Position numbers and translations under genes: made by a program. Of a stretch of DNA of 64,000 bases, positions 26,014 through 34,234 are shown piece by piece. This stretch comes from Micromonospora sp. WMMD812 (lineage in GTDB: Bacteria > Actinomycetota > Actinomycetes > Mycobacteriales > Micromonosporaceae), in the NCBI RefSeq assembly GCF_027497215.1, contig NZ_CP114904.1, positions 2,874,001 to 2,938,000 on the forward strand. Direction: 5' to 3'. Under the pieces are notes generated by a model. That model was not told the origin of the DNA. It ran no database searches and saw only the letters and a program-made list of their open reading frames with translations. Position 1 is the first letter of the stretch, and each line of letters opens with the position of its first letter.

Positions 26014-28063
26014 CGCCCTCGCCCGGCGGCGCGGAGACCACCGGCGGGACGCTCGGCGGCAGGGTGCTGCGCGGCGCCACCCGCGGGCCGCGGGCCGGGC
26101 CGCGGGACAGCGTGGCGTCCAGGCGGTCGAGGTCCTTGCTCGCGGTCGAGGCGAGCTGCCACGGCACGCTGGTCACCATCACCCCCGGCTCGAAGAGCAG
26201 CCGGCCCTTGAGCCGCAGCGCGCTCTGGTTGTGCAGGAAGTTCTCCCACCAGCGCCCGACGACGTACTCCGGGATGAAGACGGTGACCACGTCGCGCGGC
26301 GACTCCCGTCGGGTGTTGGCGACGAAGTCCAGGATCGGCCGGGTGATCTCCCGGTACGGCGAGTCGACCACGGTCAGCGGCACCGGCAGCTCCCGCCGCT
26401 CCCACTCCGCCTGGAGGTCCCGGGTGTCCTTCTCGTCCACGTTCACGGTCACCGCGGTGAGCGTGTCCGGCCGGGTGGCCCGGGCGTACGCGATGGCCCG
26501 CAGGGTCGGCTGGTGCAGCTTGCTGACCAGCACGATCGCGTGGTTGCGGGCGGGTAGGACGGCGCGCCCCTCGTCCGGCGGGGTCAACTCCCGCGCGACC
26601 CGGTCGTAGTGGGCGCGGATGCCCAGCATCACCAGGTAGATCACCGCCATCGCGGCGATCGCGATCCAGGCGCCGAGCAGGAACTTGGTGACCAGCACGA
26701 TCACCAGCACCGTGCCGGTCAGGCCCATGCCGAACGTGTTGATGGCCCGGGAGCGGTGCATCCGGCGGCGCGCCTCCGGATCCCGCTCGGTCCGCAGGTG
26801 CCGGTTCCAGTGCCGGATCATGCCGGCCTGCGAGACGGTGAACGAGACGAAGACCCCGACGATGTAGAGCTGGATGAGCCGGGTCACCTCGGCCTGGAAG
26901 CCGACGATCAACACGATCGCGAAGACGGCCAAAAAGAGGATGCCGTTGGAGAAGGCCAGCCGGTCGCCCCGGGTGTGGAACTGCCGGGGCAGGTAGCGGT
27001 CCTGCGCGAGGATCGAGCCGAGCACCGGGAACCCGTTGAAGGCGGTGTTCGCGGCCAGGAACAGGATCAGGGCGGTCACCCCGGCGACCACGTAGAGCAG
27101 GATCGACCCGGACCCGAAGACCGCCTCGCCCAGCTGGGTGGTCACGGTCTTCTGCACGTACCCCTCGGGGCCGGAGACGATCTGGAGGGCCGGGTCCTCG
27201 ACGAACTGCAGGTGGGTCAGCCGGGCCAGCCAGATGATCCCGACCAGCAGGCTCACCGCGATCACACCGAGCAGCAGCAGCGTGGTGGCCGCGTTGCGGC
27301 TCTTCGGCGCCTTGAACGCCGGCACGCCGTTGGAGATCGCCTCGACGCCGGTGAGCGCGGCGGCGCCCGAGCTGAACGTCCGCAGCAGCAGGAAGACCAG
27401 GGCGAACCCGGTCACGCTGTGCTCGGCCTGGATGACCAGCTCGGCGCTCGGCGCGCGGAGGTCGTCGCCGAGCACGAAGACCCGGACCAGCCCGGTAAGC
27501 AGCATCCCGCCCATCACGATCACGAAGCCGTACGTGGGGATGGCGAACGCGGTGCCCGACTCGCGCAGTCCGCGCAGGTTGACCGCGGTCAGCAGCACCA
27601 CCGCGAGCACCGCGATCATGACCTTGTGGGTGGCCACGAAGGGCACCACCGAGCCGAGGTTGGCCACCCCGGAGGAGACCGACACCGCGACGGTGAGCAC
27701 GTAGTCGACCAGCAGGGCGCTGGCCACCCCGAGGCCGAACTTCGGGCCCAGGTTGACCGTGGCCACCTCGTAGTCGCCGCCGCCGGACGGGTAGGCGTGC
27801 ACGTTCTGCCGGTAGCTGGCCACCACGGTCAGCATGACCACCACCACGGCGAGCGCGATCCACGGCGAGAAGACGTACGCCGAGGCCCCGGCGATGGAGA
27901 GGGTCAGCAGGATCTCGTCCGGCGCGTACGCGACGCTGGAGAGCGCGTCCGAGGCGAAGACGGGCAGCGCGATGCGCTTCGGCAGGAGGGTGTGCTGCAG
28001 CCGGTCGGACCGGAACGGTCGACCGAGGAGCAGCCGCTTCAGCAGCGAGGTGGGGTGGGCCAC
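26000..28063 (-). CDS. APC-superfamily permease, KimA-like (probable potassium importer)
   Basis: A 687-residue permease. About twelve membrane helices (residues ~45-490) include the conserved opening LPVFASDALSSVAYAPDE and YPSGGGDYEVA. A ~190-residue cytosolic C-terminal domain follows. This layout matches KimA (YdaO), the c-di-AMP-controlled potassium importer of Bacillus, and the M. tuberculosis Rv2690c type. Two trkA genes diverge from it, which supports potassium. The GTG at 28063 is preferred to the ATG at 28117: family similarity begins just after it (HPTSLLKRLLLGRPFRSD), and a TACTCT box ends 8 nt upstream. Ion specificity is inference. Confidence 0.82.
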   Translation of the reverse strand: MAHPTSLLKRLLLGRPFRSDRLQHTLLPKRIALPVFASDALSSVAYAPDEILLTLSIAGASAYVFSPWIALAVVVVMLTVVASYRQNVHAYPSGGGDYEVATVNLGPKFGLGVASALLVDYVLTVAVSVSSGVANLGSVVPFVATHKVMIAVLAVVLLTAVNLRGLRESGTAFAIPTYGFVIVMGGMLLTGLVRVFVLGDDLRAPSAELVIQAEHSVTGFALVFLLLRTFSSGAAALTGVEAISNGVPAFKAPKSRNAATTLLLLGVIAVSLLVGIIWLARLTHLQFVEDPALQIVSGPEGYVQKTVTTQLGEAVFGSGSILLYVVAGVTALILFLAANTAFNGFPVLGSILAQDRYLPRQFHTRGDRLAFSNGILFLAVFAIVLIVGFQAEVTRLIQLYIVGVFVSFTVSQAGMIRHWNRHLRTERDPEARRRMHRSRAINTFGMGLTGTVLVIVLVTKFLLGAWIAIAAMAVIYLVMLGIRAHYDRVARELTPPDEGRAVLPARNHAIVLVSKLHQPTLRAIAYARATRPDTLTAVTVNVDEKDTRDLQAEWERRELPVPLTVVDSPYREITRPILDFVANTRRESPRDVVTVFIPEYVVGRWWENFLHNQSALRLKGRLLFEPGVMVTSVPWQLASTASKDLDRLDATLSRGPARGPRVAPRSTLPPSVPPVVSAPPGEGGGRD

Positions 28064-28071
28064 GAACGCCA

Positions 28072-28077
28072 AGAGTA
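28072..28077 (-). promoter_or_regulatory. -10 hexamer TACTCT, leaderless permease promoter
   Basis: TACTCT on the minus strand is 8 nt from the GTG at 28063 that best fits the conserved N terminus of the permease family. It thereby supports this start over the longer frame. Confidence 0.45.
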
Positions 28078-28218
28078 CGACCACCGTGCCGGGGGTGCGG
28101 GGGTGGGCGATCATCACCGCCCGTGCCGGCGGTACGGTCGGTCCCCGTTCCTGGCCGGGACGTGGCAGGCTCGCAGTCGACGGGCCCGGCGCGGACGGGT
28201 CGCAGCTTGGGAGGAAGC

Positions 28219-28884
28219 GTGCATGTCGTGATCATGGGCTGCGGCCGGGTCGGCTCGACCCTCGCCCACAGCCTGGAGTCCCGGGGGCACTCGGTCGCGG
28301 TGATCGACCAGGACGCCGACGCCTTCCGCCGGCTCGGCCCGGACTTCGCCGGGATCACCGTGACGGGCGCCGGCTTCGACGGTGACGTGCTGAGGCAGGC
28401 CGGCATCGAGCGGGCCGACGCGTTCGCCGCGGTCTCCAGCGGCGACAACTCCAACATCATCTCCGCCCGGCTGGCCCGGGAGACGTTCGGGGTGTCCCGG
28501 GTGGCGGCCCGCATCTACGACCAGCGTCGGGCACAGGTCTACGAACGGCTCGGCATCCCGACCGTGGCCACCGTCCGCTGGACCGCCGACCGGATGCTGC
28601 GGCACCTGGTGCCGGAGGGGAACGTGGAGATCTTCCGCGATCCGACGAGCACGGTGTCGATCGTCGAGGTGCCGGTGCACAAGGACTGGGTCGGCCGGTC
28701 GGTACGTGGGCTGGAGGAGGCGGTCGGGGCGCGGGTGGCGTACCTGATCCGCTTCGGGATCGGCACGCTGCCCACCGCGTCCACGCTGCTGCAGGAGGGT
28801 GACCAGGTGTTCATGCTGGTCACCGACGACATCGCCACCACCGTCACGTCGGTGGCGGCGGCGCCGCCGGAAGGGGGGCACTGA
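28219..28884 (+). CDS. trkA: TrkA-family potassium uptake regulatory protein (first copy)
   Basis: A 221-residue cytosolic RCK protein: an N-terminal Rossmann domain with the nucleotide-binding motif MGCGRVGS followed by an acidic end of beta-2 (VIDQD), and a C-terminal TrkA-C domain (about 140-221). Such subunits gate potassium transporters in response to NAD(H) or ATP/ADP. The GTG start has GGGAGG 4 nt upstream. It is followed 3 nt later by a second trkA gene. The divergent gene encodes a KimA-like permease, and no TrkH/KtrB-type pore is in the window. The pair corresponds to ceoB/ceoC of mycobacteria. Confidence 0.92.
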   Translation: MHVVIMGCGRVGSTLAHSLESRGHSVAVIDQDADAFRRLGPDFAGITVTGAGFDGDVLRQAGIERADAFAAVSSGDNSNIISARLARETFGVSRVAARIYDQRRAQVYERLGIPTVATVRWTADRMLRHLVPEGNVEIFRDPTSTVSIVEVPVHKDWVGRSVRGLEEAVGARVAYLIRFGIGTLPTASTLLQEGDQVFMLVTDDIATTVTSVAAAPPEGGH

Positions 28885-28887
28885 GCC

Positions 28888-29577
28888 ATGCGGATCGCCA
28901 TCGCCGGCGCCGGCAACGTGGGCCGCTCGATCGCCCAGGAGCTGATCGACAACGGCCACCAGGTGATGTTGATCGAGCGGCAGCCGAAGATGCTCCGGCC
29001 GGACCGGGTGCCCACCGCCGAGTGGGTTCTCGCCGACGCGTGCGAGTTGGCCAGCCTGGAGGAGGCCAACCTCGCCGGGTGCGACGTGGTGGTCGCCGCC
29101 ACCGGGGACGACAAGGTCAACCTGGTGGTCTCGCTGCTGGCCAAGACCGAGTTCGCGGTGCCGCGGGTGGTCGCCCGGGTCAACCGCGCGGAGAACGAGT
29201 GGCTCTTCACGGAGCAGTGGGGCGTCGACGTCGCGGTGAGCAAGCCGCGGGTGATGGCCGCGCTGGTCGAGGAGGCGGTTACCGTCGGCGACCTGGTCCG
29301 GCTGATGACCTTCCGGCAGGGCGAGGCGAACCTCGTCGAGATCACCCTGCCGCCGACCGCGCCCTACGTCGGCCAACCGATCCACGCGGTGCCGCTGCCC
29401 CGCGACTCCGCGCTGGTGGCGATCCTGCGGGGCAAGCGGGTGCTGGTCCCCAGCTCGGACGACCCGATCGAGGCGGGCGACGAGCTGATCTTCGTGTGCA
29501 CGGCCGAGGTGGAGGACGCCGTGCGCGCGGTGATCCTCGGCCCGGACAGCGTGGAGCGCACCCGCGGGGCGAGCTGA
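28888..29577 (+). CDS. trkA: TrkA-family potassium uptake regulatory protein (second copy)
   Basis: A 229-residue RCK protein with GAGNVGRSIA as the Rossmann motif, VMLIERQ at the end of beta-2, VVVAATGDD, and a TrkA-C domain (about 140-225, ending with GDELIFVCT). It differs enough from the upstream copy that the two may form a heteromer, as proposed for the mycobacterial pair. Only 3 nt separate it from the first trkA stop, so the genes are one operon. The C-terminal tail DSVERTRGAS is unconserved. Confidence 0.92.
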   Translation: MRIAIAGAGNVGRSIAQELIDNGHQVMLIERQPKMLRPDRVPTAEWVLADACELASLEEANLAGCDVVVAATGDDKVNLVVSLLAKTEFAVPRVVARVNRAENEWLFTEQWGVDVAVSKPRVMAALVEEAVTVGDLVRLMTFRQGEANLVEITLPPTAPYVGQPIHAVPLPRDSALVAILRGKRVLVPSSDDPIEAGDELIFVCTAEVEDAVRAVILGPDSVERTRGAS

Positions 29578-29646
29578 GCCGACCGCGTCACCCGGCTCCC
29601 CCACCACCGGTCGGAGGGCCGGGGACCGGCGGCCCGGGCGGGTCGG

Positions 29647-30330
29647 TCAGCTGCCGGGCAGCGGGTCCGGCTGGGTCTCCCGGGTCACCCGGCGCACCCA
29701 CCAGACGGTGATCAGCAGCAGCAGCGCGTACGGCGGGTAACCCAGCACCAGCCGGGCCACACCGAGCGCGGTGTCCTGGTGGGCGAGGTAGAGCCCGGCC
29801 TGCACGCCGACCTTGGCCAGCCAGACCACGCCCCAGAGCACGGTCAGCGAGGTGAACGTCCGCACCAGGCGGGGGTCGTCGCGCCATTCGGACCGGCCCT
29901 TGGCGACCAGCACCGACCAGATCCAGCCCACCAGCGGCTGGCGGATGGCGGCGGAGAGCAGCAGGACCACGCCGTAGCCGATGCCGTAGAGGATGCCGGG
30001 GAGGTAGAAGTCCCGCTCGTTCCCCGTACGCCAGGCGATCGCCGCACCGATGGCGATGCCGAAGAGCCCGTTGACCGCGTGCCGGATCGGGCGGCGCTGG
30101 GCCAGCCGCAGCCCGGCGATCAGCAGCGCCACCGCCACCGAGGCGATCACCGCGGGGCGCAGCTCGCCGACGATGTTGGCGATCACGAAGACCACCACCG
30201 GGATGCTCGACTCCACCAGCCCGCGCCAGCCGCCGAGCTGGTCGGCCATCTGCTCGGCGATGGTGGGCAGCCGCTCCTCGTCCTCCGGCCCGGTCGCCGG
30301 CCCGGCCGCTGGGTGCTGTCCGGTCGTCAT
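29647..30330 (-). CDS. DUF3159 membrane protein
   Basis: A 227-residue integral membrane protein with about five to six helices in the region 40-215. It begins with a polar tail and the DUF3159-typical stretch TIAEQMADQLGGWRGL. Its homologue lies beside the OB-fold gene in M. tuberculosis (Rv2693c-Rv2694c). Function is unknown; linkage to trkA and dut is conserved. Last gene of the minus-strand run dut, DUF3710, OB-fold, DUF3159. The ATG at 30330 is the most likely start; GAGGG lies just upstream. An in-frame GTG 27 nt earlier is possible. Confidence 0.82.
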   Translation of the reverse strand: MTTGQHPAAGPATGPEDEERLPTIAEQMADQLGGWRGLVESSIPVVVFVIANIVGELRPAVIASVAVALLIAGLRLAQRRPIRHAVNGLFGIAIGAAIAWRTGNERDFYLPGILYGIGYGVVLLLSAAIRQPLVGWIWSVLVAKGRSEWRDDPRLVRTFTSLTVLWGVVWLAKVGVQAGLYLAHQDTALGVARLVLGYPPYALLLLITVWWVRRVTRETQPDPLPGS

Positions 30331-30365
30331 CGGCCCTCGTCCGTCCGCCGTGCCCACGCCGTCAC

Positions 30366-30746
30366 TCACTTCGGCGCGTCCAGCTCGTAGTACGGGTTGT
30401 AGATGACCTTGCGGTCGTCTCGCATCGCGACCCGCCCCCGGGCGGTGAGGTGCCGACCCGGCTCGATTCCGGCGATGTGCCGCCGGCCCAACCAGACCAG
30501 CGTCACCACGTCGCTGCCGTCGTAGAGGTCGGCCTCGAGGGTGGGCAGGTTCGTCCGCGGCGTGTAGACCACGGTGCGCAGCCGCCCGGCGACCGAGACC
30601 ACCTGGCCCCGGGAGCACTGCCGGGCCAGCGTGCCGCCGCACTCCGCGCTCTCGCGCTGCAGCTCCTCCGCCTCGATCTCGGCCTCGCTCGCGGTGAGCC
30701 GTTGCAGGATGCGCCGCAGCGACACCCGGCTCTCGTCGGTCGTCAT
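30366..30746 (-). CDS. OB-fold nucleic-acid-binding domain protein
   Basis: A 126-residue protein. A helical, Glu-rich start (LRRILQRLTASEAEIEAEEL) precedes an OB-fold of about 80 residues (VSVAGRLRTVVYTPRTNLPTLEADLYDGSD and following), ending with the strand KVIYNPYYELD. It resembles the RecG wedge/DUF2110-type OB proteins of actinobacteria (M. tuberculosis Rv2694c). It may bind nucleic acid, but no partner is known. The ATG at 30746 was chosen because conserved sequence starts there. It lies 35 nt upstream of the DUF3159 gene in the same probable operon. Confidence 0.82.
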   Translation of the reverse strand: MTTDESRVSLRRILQRLTASEAEIEAEELQRESAECGGTLARQCSRGQVVSVAGRLRTVVYTPRTNLPTLEADLYDGSDVVTLVWLGRRHIAGIEPGRHLTARGRVAMRDDRKVIYNPYYELDAPK

Positions 30747-30868
30747 GACCCCCGCGTCACCCTCTCCACGCCGGCCGGCCCGCGCCGGCACCGCCCGGAC
30801 CCGGCGTCCGGGACCGCCCCGCCAGCGTACGCCGATCGGGCCGGTCCCGGTGGTCGGGTGGTGGGCGG

Positions 30869-31567
30869 TCAGACCTGGCGCGGCCGCGCGGCCGGTCGCC
30901 CGCCGTCCGGCGACGCCCCCTCCGGCTCGCCCTGCAGCTCGGCCTGGTCGGCGACGTCACGCGGCAGCCGCAGCGGCAGCGGCTCGCGGACCGGCTTGGC
31001 CTCGTTGCCCCGGTCGACCACCAGGCCGTCCAGGCACTCGGTCAGGGGCCCGGCCGCCGCCGGATCGCTCGCCGAAGGGCCCTGGAAGACACCGCGCACC
31101 ATCCAGCGCGGGCCGTCGATGCCCACGAAGCGCAGGTCGGTCACGCCGTCCGGGGTGGTCACCCGGGCCCGCAGTTCGGTGCCGTACTCGCCCGCGACCT
31201 CCTGGGCGGCGGCGCCGTCGGTGAACAGCGACTGGCGGATCTCCTCGCGCACCTCGTCCCAGATCCCCTCGGACCGGGGGGCGGCGAAGACGCCGAGCTG
31301 CAGGGCGTTCTCCCCGTGCACCAGCACGACCTGCTGGATCACACCCTGCTGGTCGGCCTGCACCCGCACCTCGACCTCGGGCACCGCGGGGATGTGCAGG
31401 CTGCCGAGGTCCAGCCGAGCCACGCCGGCCGGCGCCTCGGAGATGTCGTACGGGCCACGGGTGAGGACGGGCGTGGTCACCGCCTCGATCTCGTTCTCGT
31501 CGCGGACCTCGGGCCGCTCGTCGCGGGTCTGCCGTCCGGCACCGGCCCGCTTCCGGGAGAAGATCAC
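30869..31567 (-). CDS. DUF3710 domain protein
   Basis: A 232-residue soluble protein of the actinobacterial DUF3710 family. It starts with a charged segment (VIFSRKRAG), then a compact beta-rich domain with RGPYDISEAP, LDLGSLHIP, VREEIRQSL and PRWMVRGVFQG, and ends with a disordered Pro/Glu/Arg-rich tail. The GTG at 31567 has GGAGGG 8 nt upstream; the GTG at 31576 overlaps that site and is unlikely. It lies 25 nt after dut in the same direction, as in M. tuberculosis (Rv2696c-Rv2697c). Function is unknown. Confidence 0.85.
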   Translation of the reverse strand: MIFSRKRAGAGRQTRDERPEVRDENEIEAVTTPVLTRGPYDISEAPAGVARLDLGSLHIPAVPEVEVRVQADQQGVIQQVVLVHGENALQLGVFAAPRSEGIWDEVREEIRQSLFTDGAAAQEVAGEYGTELRARVTTPDGVTDLRFVGIDGPRWMVRGVFQGPSASDPAAAGPLTECLDGLVVDRGNEAKPVREPLPLRLPRDVADQAELQGEPEGASPDGGRPAARPRQV

Positions 31568-31592
31568 TGCGCCCACCCTCCGCTGTTCGCGC

Positions 31593-32105
31593 TCACCCTG
31601 TCACCTCTTCGCTACGCCGGTCCGGTCGCGGCGGCTCCGCCGGCGGCGGCACCAGACCGGCGTGCCCGCCGGTGGAGCCGTGCCCGCCGGTCCCCCGCCG
31701 GGACGACGGCAGCTCGGCCACCGGCTGGAAGTCCGCCCGCGCCACCCGCTGCACAACGAGCTGGGCGATCCGGTCGCCACGGGCGATCTTCGCCGGCGTC
31801 ACCCGATCGTGGTTGATCAGGTTCACGAGGATCTCCCCCCGGTAGCCGGCGTCGACCGTACCGGGCGCGTTGAGGACCGTCACACCGAGCCTGGCCGCGA
31901 GCCCGGACCGGGGGTGGACCAGGCCCACATACCCCTCCGGGAGCGCGATCGCCACCCCGGTCGGGACCAGGGCGCGCCCGCCGGGCGGCAGCTCGACGTC
32001 CGCGGCGGCCACCAGGTCGGCCCCCGCGTCGCCGGGATGGGCGTACGCCGGCAGCGGCAGCTCGGGATCGAGCCGCCGTAGGGGCACGGGTACGACGTCG
32101 GTCAC
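31593..32105 (-). CDS. dut: Deoxyuridine 5'-triphosphate nucleotidohydrolase (dUTPase)
   Basis: A 170-residue trimeric-type dUTPase that converts dUTP to dUMP and PPi, keeping uracil out of DNA and supplying thymidylate synthesis. The five family motifs are present: [12 protein letters not shown] (1), VHPRSGLA (2), [10 protein letters not shown] (3), [10 protein letters not shown] (4) and [10 protein letters not shown] (5). A ~20-residue tail follows motif 5. The GTG at 32105 has GAGGG 4 nt upstream. First gene of the likely operon dut, DUF3710, OB-fold, DUF3159. Confidence 0.95.
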   Translation of the reverse strand: MTDVVPVPLRRLDPELPLPAYAHPGDAGADLVAAADVELPPGGRALVPTGVAIALPEGYVGLVHPRSGLAARLGVTVLNAPGTVDAGYRGEILVNLINHDRVTPAKIARGDRIAQLVVQRVARADFQPVAELPSSRRGTGGHGSTGGHAGLVPPPAEPPRPDRRSEEVTG

Positions 32106-32174
32106 GATTCCCTCTTCCGTCCGGTCCAGTGGTGACCCTGCCATCCTGCCGGGTACCCGGGCCGCCGTCCGCCG

Positions 32175-32180
32175 TACCCT
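32175..32180 (+). promoter_or_regulatory. -10 hexamer TACCCT, leaderless promoter for the DUF3093 gene
   Basis: TACCCT ends 6 nt before the GTG at 32187, with no ribosome-binding site. The gene diverges from dut. Confidence 0.5.
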
Positions 32181-32186
32181 CGGACT

Positions 32187-32690
32187 GTGAGCCTGTCGCC
32201 GTCCTCGCCGTCACCGGCGCCGCCCGTGGCGGCGCCCGCCGCGTACTCCGAGCGCCTCGGCCTGTCCTGGTGGCTCTGGCTGGCCGGGCTGGCGGTCGCC
32301 GGCCTGCTCGCCGCGGAGATCTGGATGGGTGCGCCCGGGCTGCGCTCCTGGCTGCCGTTCGCGGTCCTGCCGCCGGTCACCGCCGCCGGGCTGTGGTGGC
32401 TGGGCCGGATCCGGGTGGCGGTGCGCGACGGCGAGCTGCTGGTGGACGACGCCCGCCTGCCGGTGCGGTACGTCGCCGACGTGGTCCCGCTGGACGCCGC
32501 CGGCCGCCGCGAGGTGCTCGGCGTGGGCGCCGACCCGCTGGCGTTCGTGGTCCAGCGTCCGTGGATCGGTGGCGCGGTCCAGGTGGTGCTGGACGATCCG
32601 GACGACCCGACCCCGTTCTGGGTGGTCAGCACCCGGCATCCGGTCGCGCTGGCCGAGGCGGTCCTCGCCGCCCGCGACGCTCAGGGCTGA
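32187..32690 (+). CDS. DUF3093 membrane protein
   Basis: A 167-residue protein. A Ser/Pro-rich start and the motif [12 protein letters not shown] are followed by two membrane helices (about 28-46 and 53-70), then a small soluble domain with [11 protein letters not shown] and WVVSTRHP, the pattern of DUF3093 (M. tuberculosis Rv2698). Function is unknown; conserved near dut and sigA in actinobacteria. Its end overlaps the convergent next gene by 10 nt. Likely leaderless. Confidence 0.85.
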   Translation: MSLSPSSPSPAPPVAAPAAYSERLGLSWWLWLAGLAVAGLLAAEIWMGAPGLRSWLPFAVLPPVTAAGLWWLGRIRVAVRDGELLVDDARLPVRYVADVVPLDAAGRREVLGVGADPLAFVVQRPWIGGAVQVVLDDPDDPTPFWVVSTRHPVALAEAVLAARDAQG

Positions 32691-33478
32691 TCGGACGGCC
32701 CGGGCAGGTTGCGCGGCGGGCCGGGCAGCGCGAGGCGCTTGCGGCGCAGGTCGCCGCGGACCTGGTCGCCGAGCGAGCGGGTGGCCCGACGGTTGAGGAA
32801 GCTGGCCACGGCCGCTCCGGTGAGGAACGGCCCCAGCGTGGTGAGGTTGCGGCCGAAACGCCGCAGCAGGGTGTCCCGCAGCTCCCGGCGGGCCGCGGTG
32901 CCGAGCACCGCCCCGATACCCGCGCCCGGCATCATCGGGTTGACCCCGCGCTGGGTGGCCCAGGCGTGCACCAGGGCGACGGCCCGCTGGCTGCGGCCGG
33001 TGGGCAGCGGGACCCCGTAGATCTCGTGCAGCTCGCCGATCAGCTTGAGCTCGACAGCCACCACGGCGACCGTCTCCGCCGCCAGCAGCACCGGGGCGGA
33101 GAGCAGGGTCGGGGTGACCGTCCACTCGACCGCGGCCACGCCGCCACCGGCCGCGCCGACCCCGGCGGTCGCCCGGGCGGCGTTGCGGACCAGCCGTTCG
33201 GCGAGCGCCTCATCGTCCAGGCCCTCGAAGTGCCGGCGCAGGGTGGCCAGGTCCCGGACCGGGACGTGCGGGGCGATGTCGGTGACGGTGTCGACCATCC
33301 AGCGGACCGCCGCCCGGGGCTTGAACAGGTCGCCCAGGCCGCGGGTGCGGGCCTGGCCGACGAGCCGGGTCAGCAACTGCCGGCGCCGCGCCGGCGCGAT
33401 GTCGTCCTCGGTCAAGGCCGCCACGGTGGCGCCCAGCTCCGCCGGGTCGCGCTCGGGTGCGCCGCCCTGCTCGCTCAT
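32681..33478 (-). CDS. Conserved hypothetical protein with hydrophobic central segments
   Basis: A 265-residue protein I cannot assign with confidence. The first ~115 residues are helical and charged. Two hydrophobic, Gly/Ala/Val-rich segments lie at about 110-150 and 185-230, the second running into FLTGAAVASFLNRRATRSLG. The pattern is reminiscent of EcsC-type or membrane-associated helper proteins, but no diagnostic motif is seen. It ends 10 nt inside the convergent DUF3093 gene. It lies upstream of the DUF4193 gene on the same strand reading order, but a terminator separates them. Confidence 0.7.
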   Translation of the reverse strand: MSEQGGAPERDPAELGATVAALTEDDIAPARRRQLLTRLVGQARTRGLGDLFKPRAAVRWMVDTVTDIAPHVPVRDLATLRRHFEGLDDEALAERLVRNAARATAGVGAAGGGVAAVEWTVTPTLLSAPVLLAAETVAVVAVELKLIGELHEIYGVPLPTGRSQRAVALVHAWATQRGVNPMMPGAGIGAVLGTAARRELRDTLLRRFGRNLTTLGPFLTGAAVASFLNRRATRSLGDQVRGDLRRKRLALPGPPRNLPGPSDQP

Positions 33479-33565
33479 CGGTCCCGACCTCCGGATGCTG
33501 ACGTCGTCGTAGGTTGACCGTTACGAGTCAAGCAGTTCCCGGCTAGCGGCGCATGGTGACGCCGA

Positions 33566-33597
33566 CAGCGGCGGCCTCGATCGGGAGGCCGCCGCTG
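33566..33597 (-). terminator. Hairpin terminator after the DUF4193 gene
   Basis: A perfect 13-bp stem (CAGCGGCGGCCTC / GAGGCCGCCGCTG) with a 6-nt loop begins 13 nt past the DUF4193 stop on the minus strand. Confidence 0.65.
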
Positions 33598-33610
33598 GTG
33601 TGGACAGAGG

Positions 33611-33907
33611 TCAGACGCACTCGCGGCAGATCAGCTCGCCGTTGCGCTCGACCGCCAGCTGGCTGCGGTGGTGGACCAGGAAGCAGCGAGCACAGCGGAA
33701 CTCGTCCTGCTGCATCGGCAGCACCTTGACCGTGAGCTCCTCGTCGGCCAGGTCGGCGCCGGGCAGCTCAAAGCTCTCGGCCACCTCGGCCTCGTCGACG
33801 TCCACAGCGCCCGACTGTGTGTCGACGCGCCGGGCCTTGAGCTCTTCCAGGCTGTCCTCGCCGAGGTCGACCTCGTCGCGACGCGGGGCGTCGTAGTCGG
33901 TGGCCAT
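33611..33907 (-). CDS. DUF4193 family small zinc-ribbon protein
   Basis: A 98-residue acidic protein. The N-terminal half (ATDYDAPRRDE to ELKARR) is charged and probably disordered. The C-terminal ~35 residues form a zinc ribbon with CARC and CREC pairs. This is the DUF4193 family (M. tuberculosis Rv2699c), very widely conserved in actinobacteria next to the LytR_C gene and suhB/sigA. Function unknown. The ATG at 33907 has GGGAG about 10 nt upstream; conserved sequence starts there. Confidence 0.9.
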   Translation of the reverse strand: MATDYDAPRRDEVDLGEDSLEELKARRVDTQSGAVDVDEAEVAESFELPGADLADEELTVKVLPMQQDEFRCARCFLVHHRSQLAVERNGELICRECV

Positions 33908-34040
33908 CGGTTTCACTCTCCCATATCGATGTTGTCGCTTCCGGTTGTAACGCCGGACGACGCTGTTTCGGTTCCGCTGGCCGGCCACGCGTTGTGTCGG
34001 TCACCCGACCCGAAATCGATCCCGGCCCGGGGCCGCCAGG

Positions 34041-34143
34041 AAACCCCCCAGCGAGCGCGGTACCTTACCCCCCCTTTGGGCGAGGCATGTATACCGCCCT
34101 TGTGGCAAAGATGTACGCCCCCGCACGGGAAGATGTTCCCAAT
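34041..34143. repeat. Degenerate tandem repeats, unit about 22-25 bp
   Basis: Read on the minus strand, about four imperfect units occur, each an ACATCTT/ATACAT-like start, a C-rich stretch and then a G run: ACATCTTCCCGTGCGGGGGC, then ACATCTTTGCCACAAGGGC, then a unit with ATACAT and CAAAGGGGGGG, then a weaker one with GGTACCGC and TGGGGGG. Each unit can form a small hairpin. Role unknown; position suggests regulation of one of the flanking genes. Confidence 0.5.
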
Positions 34144-34205
34144 GTGACTCAGGCGACACGAAGATAGGGGTAGTAGTACCTGGTTCCGGGATGGCGCGCC
34201 GGCAT

Positions 34206-34234
34206 GTCCGGCTGTTTCCACGCGACAGCCGGAC
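34206..34234. repeat. Perfect 10-bp inverted repeat upstream of the LytR_C gene
   Basis: GTCCGGCTGT and ACAGCCGGAC flank a 9-nt spacer, about 90 bp before the LytR_C start. It could be an operator or an attenuator-like hairpin. It is not placed to terminate a gene, because both neighbours point away from it. Confidence 0.45.

Noticed and set aside
28064..28218. A c-di-AMP (ydaO-type) riboswitch before the KimA-like permease
   Set aside because: The gap is about 155 bp shared by two divergent genes, and the permease appears leaderless. No room or conserved core for the aptamer.
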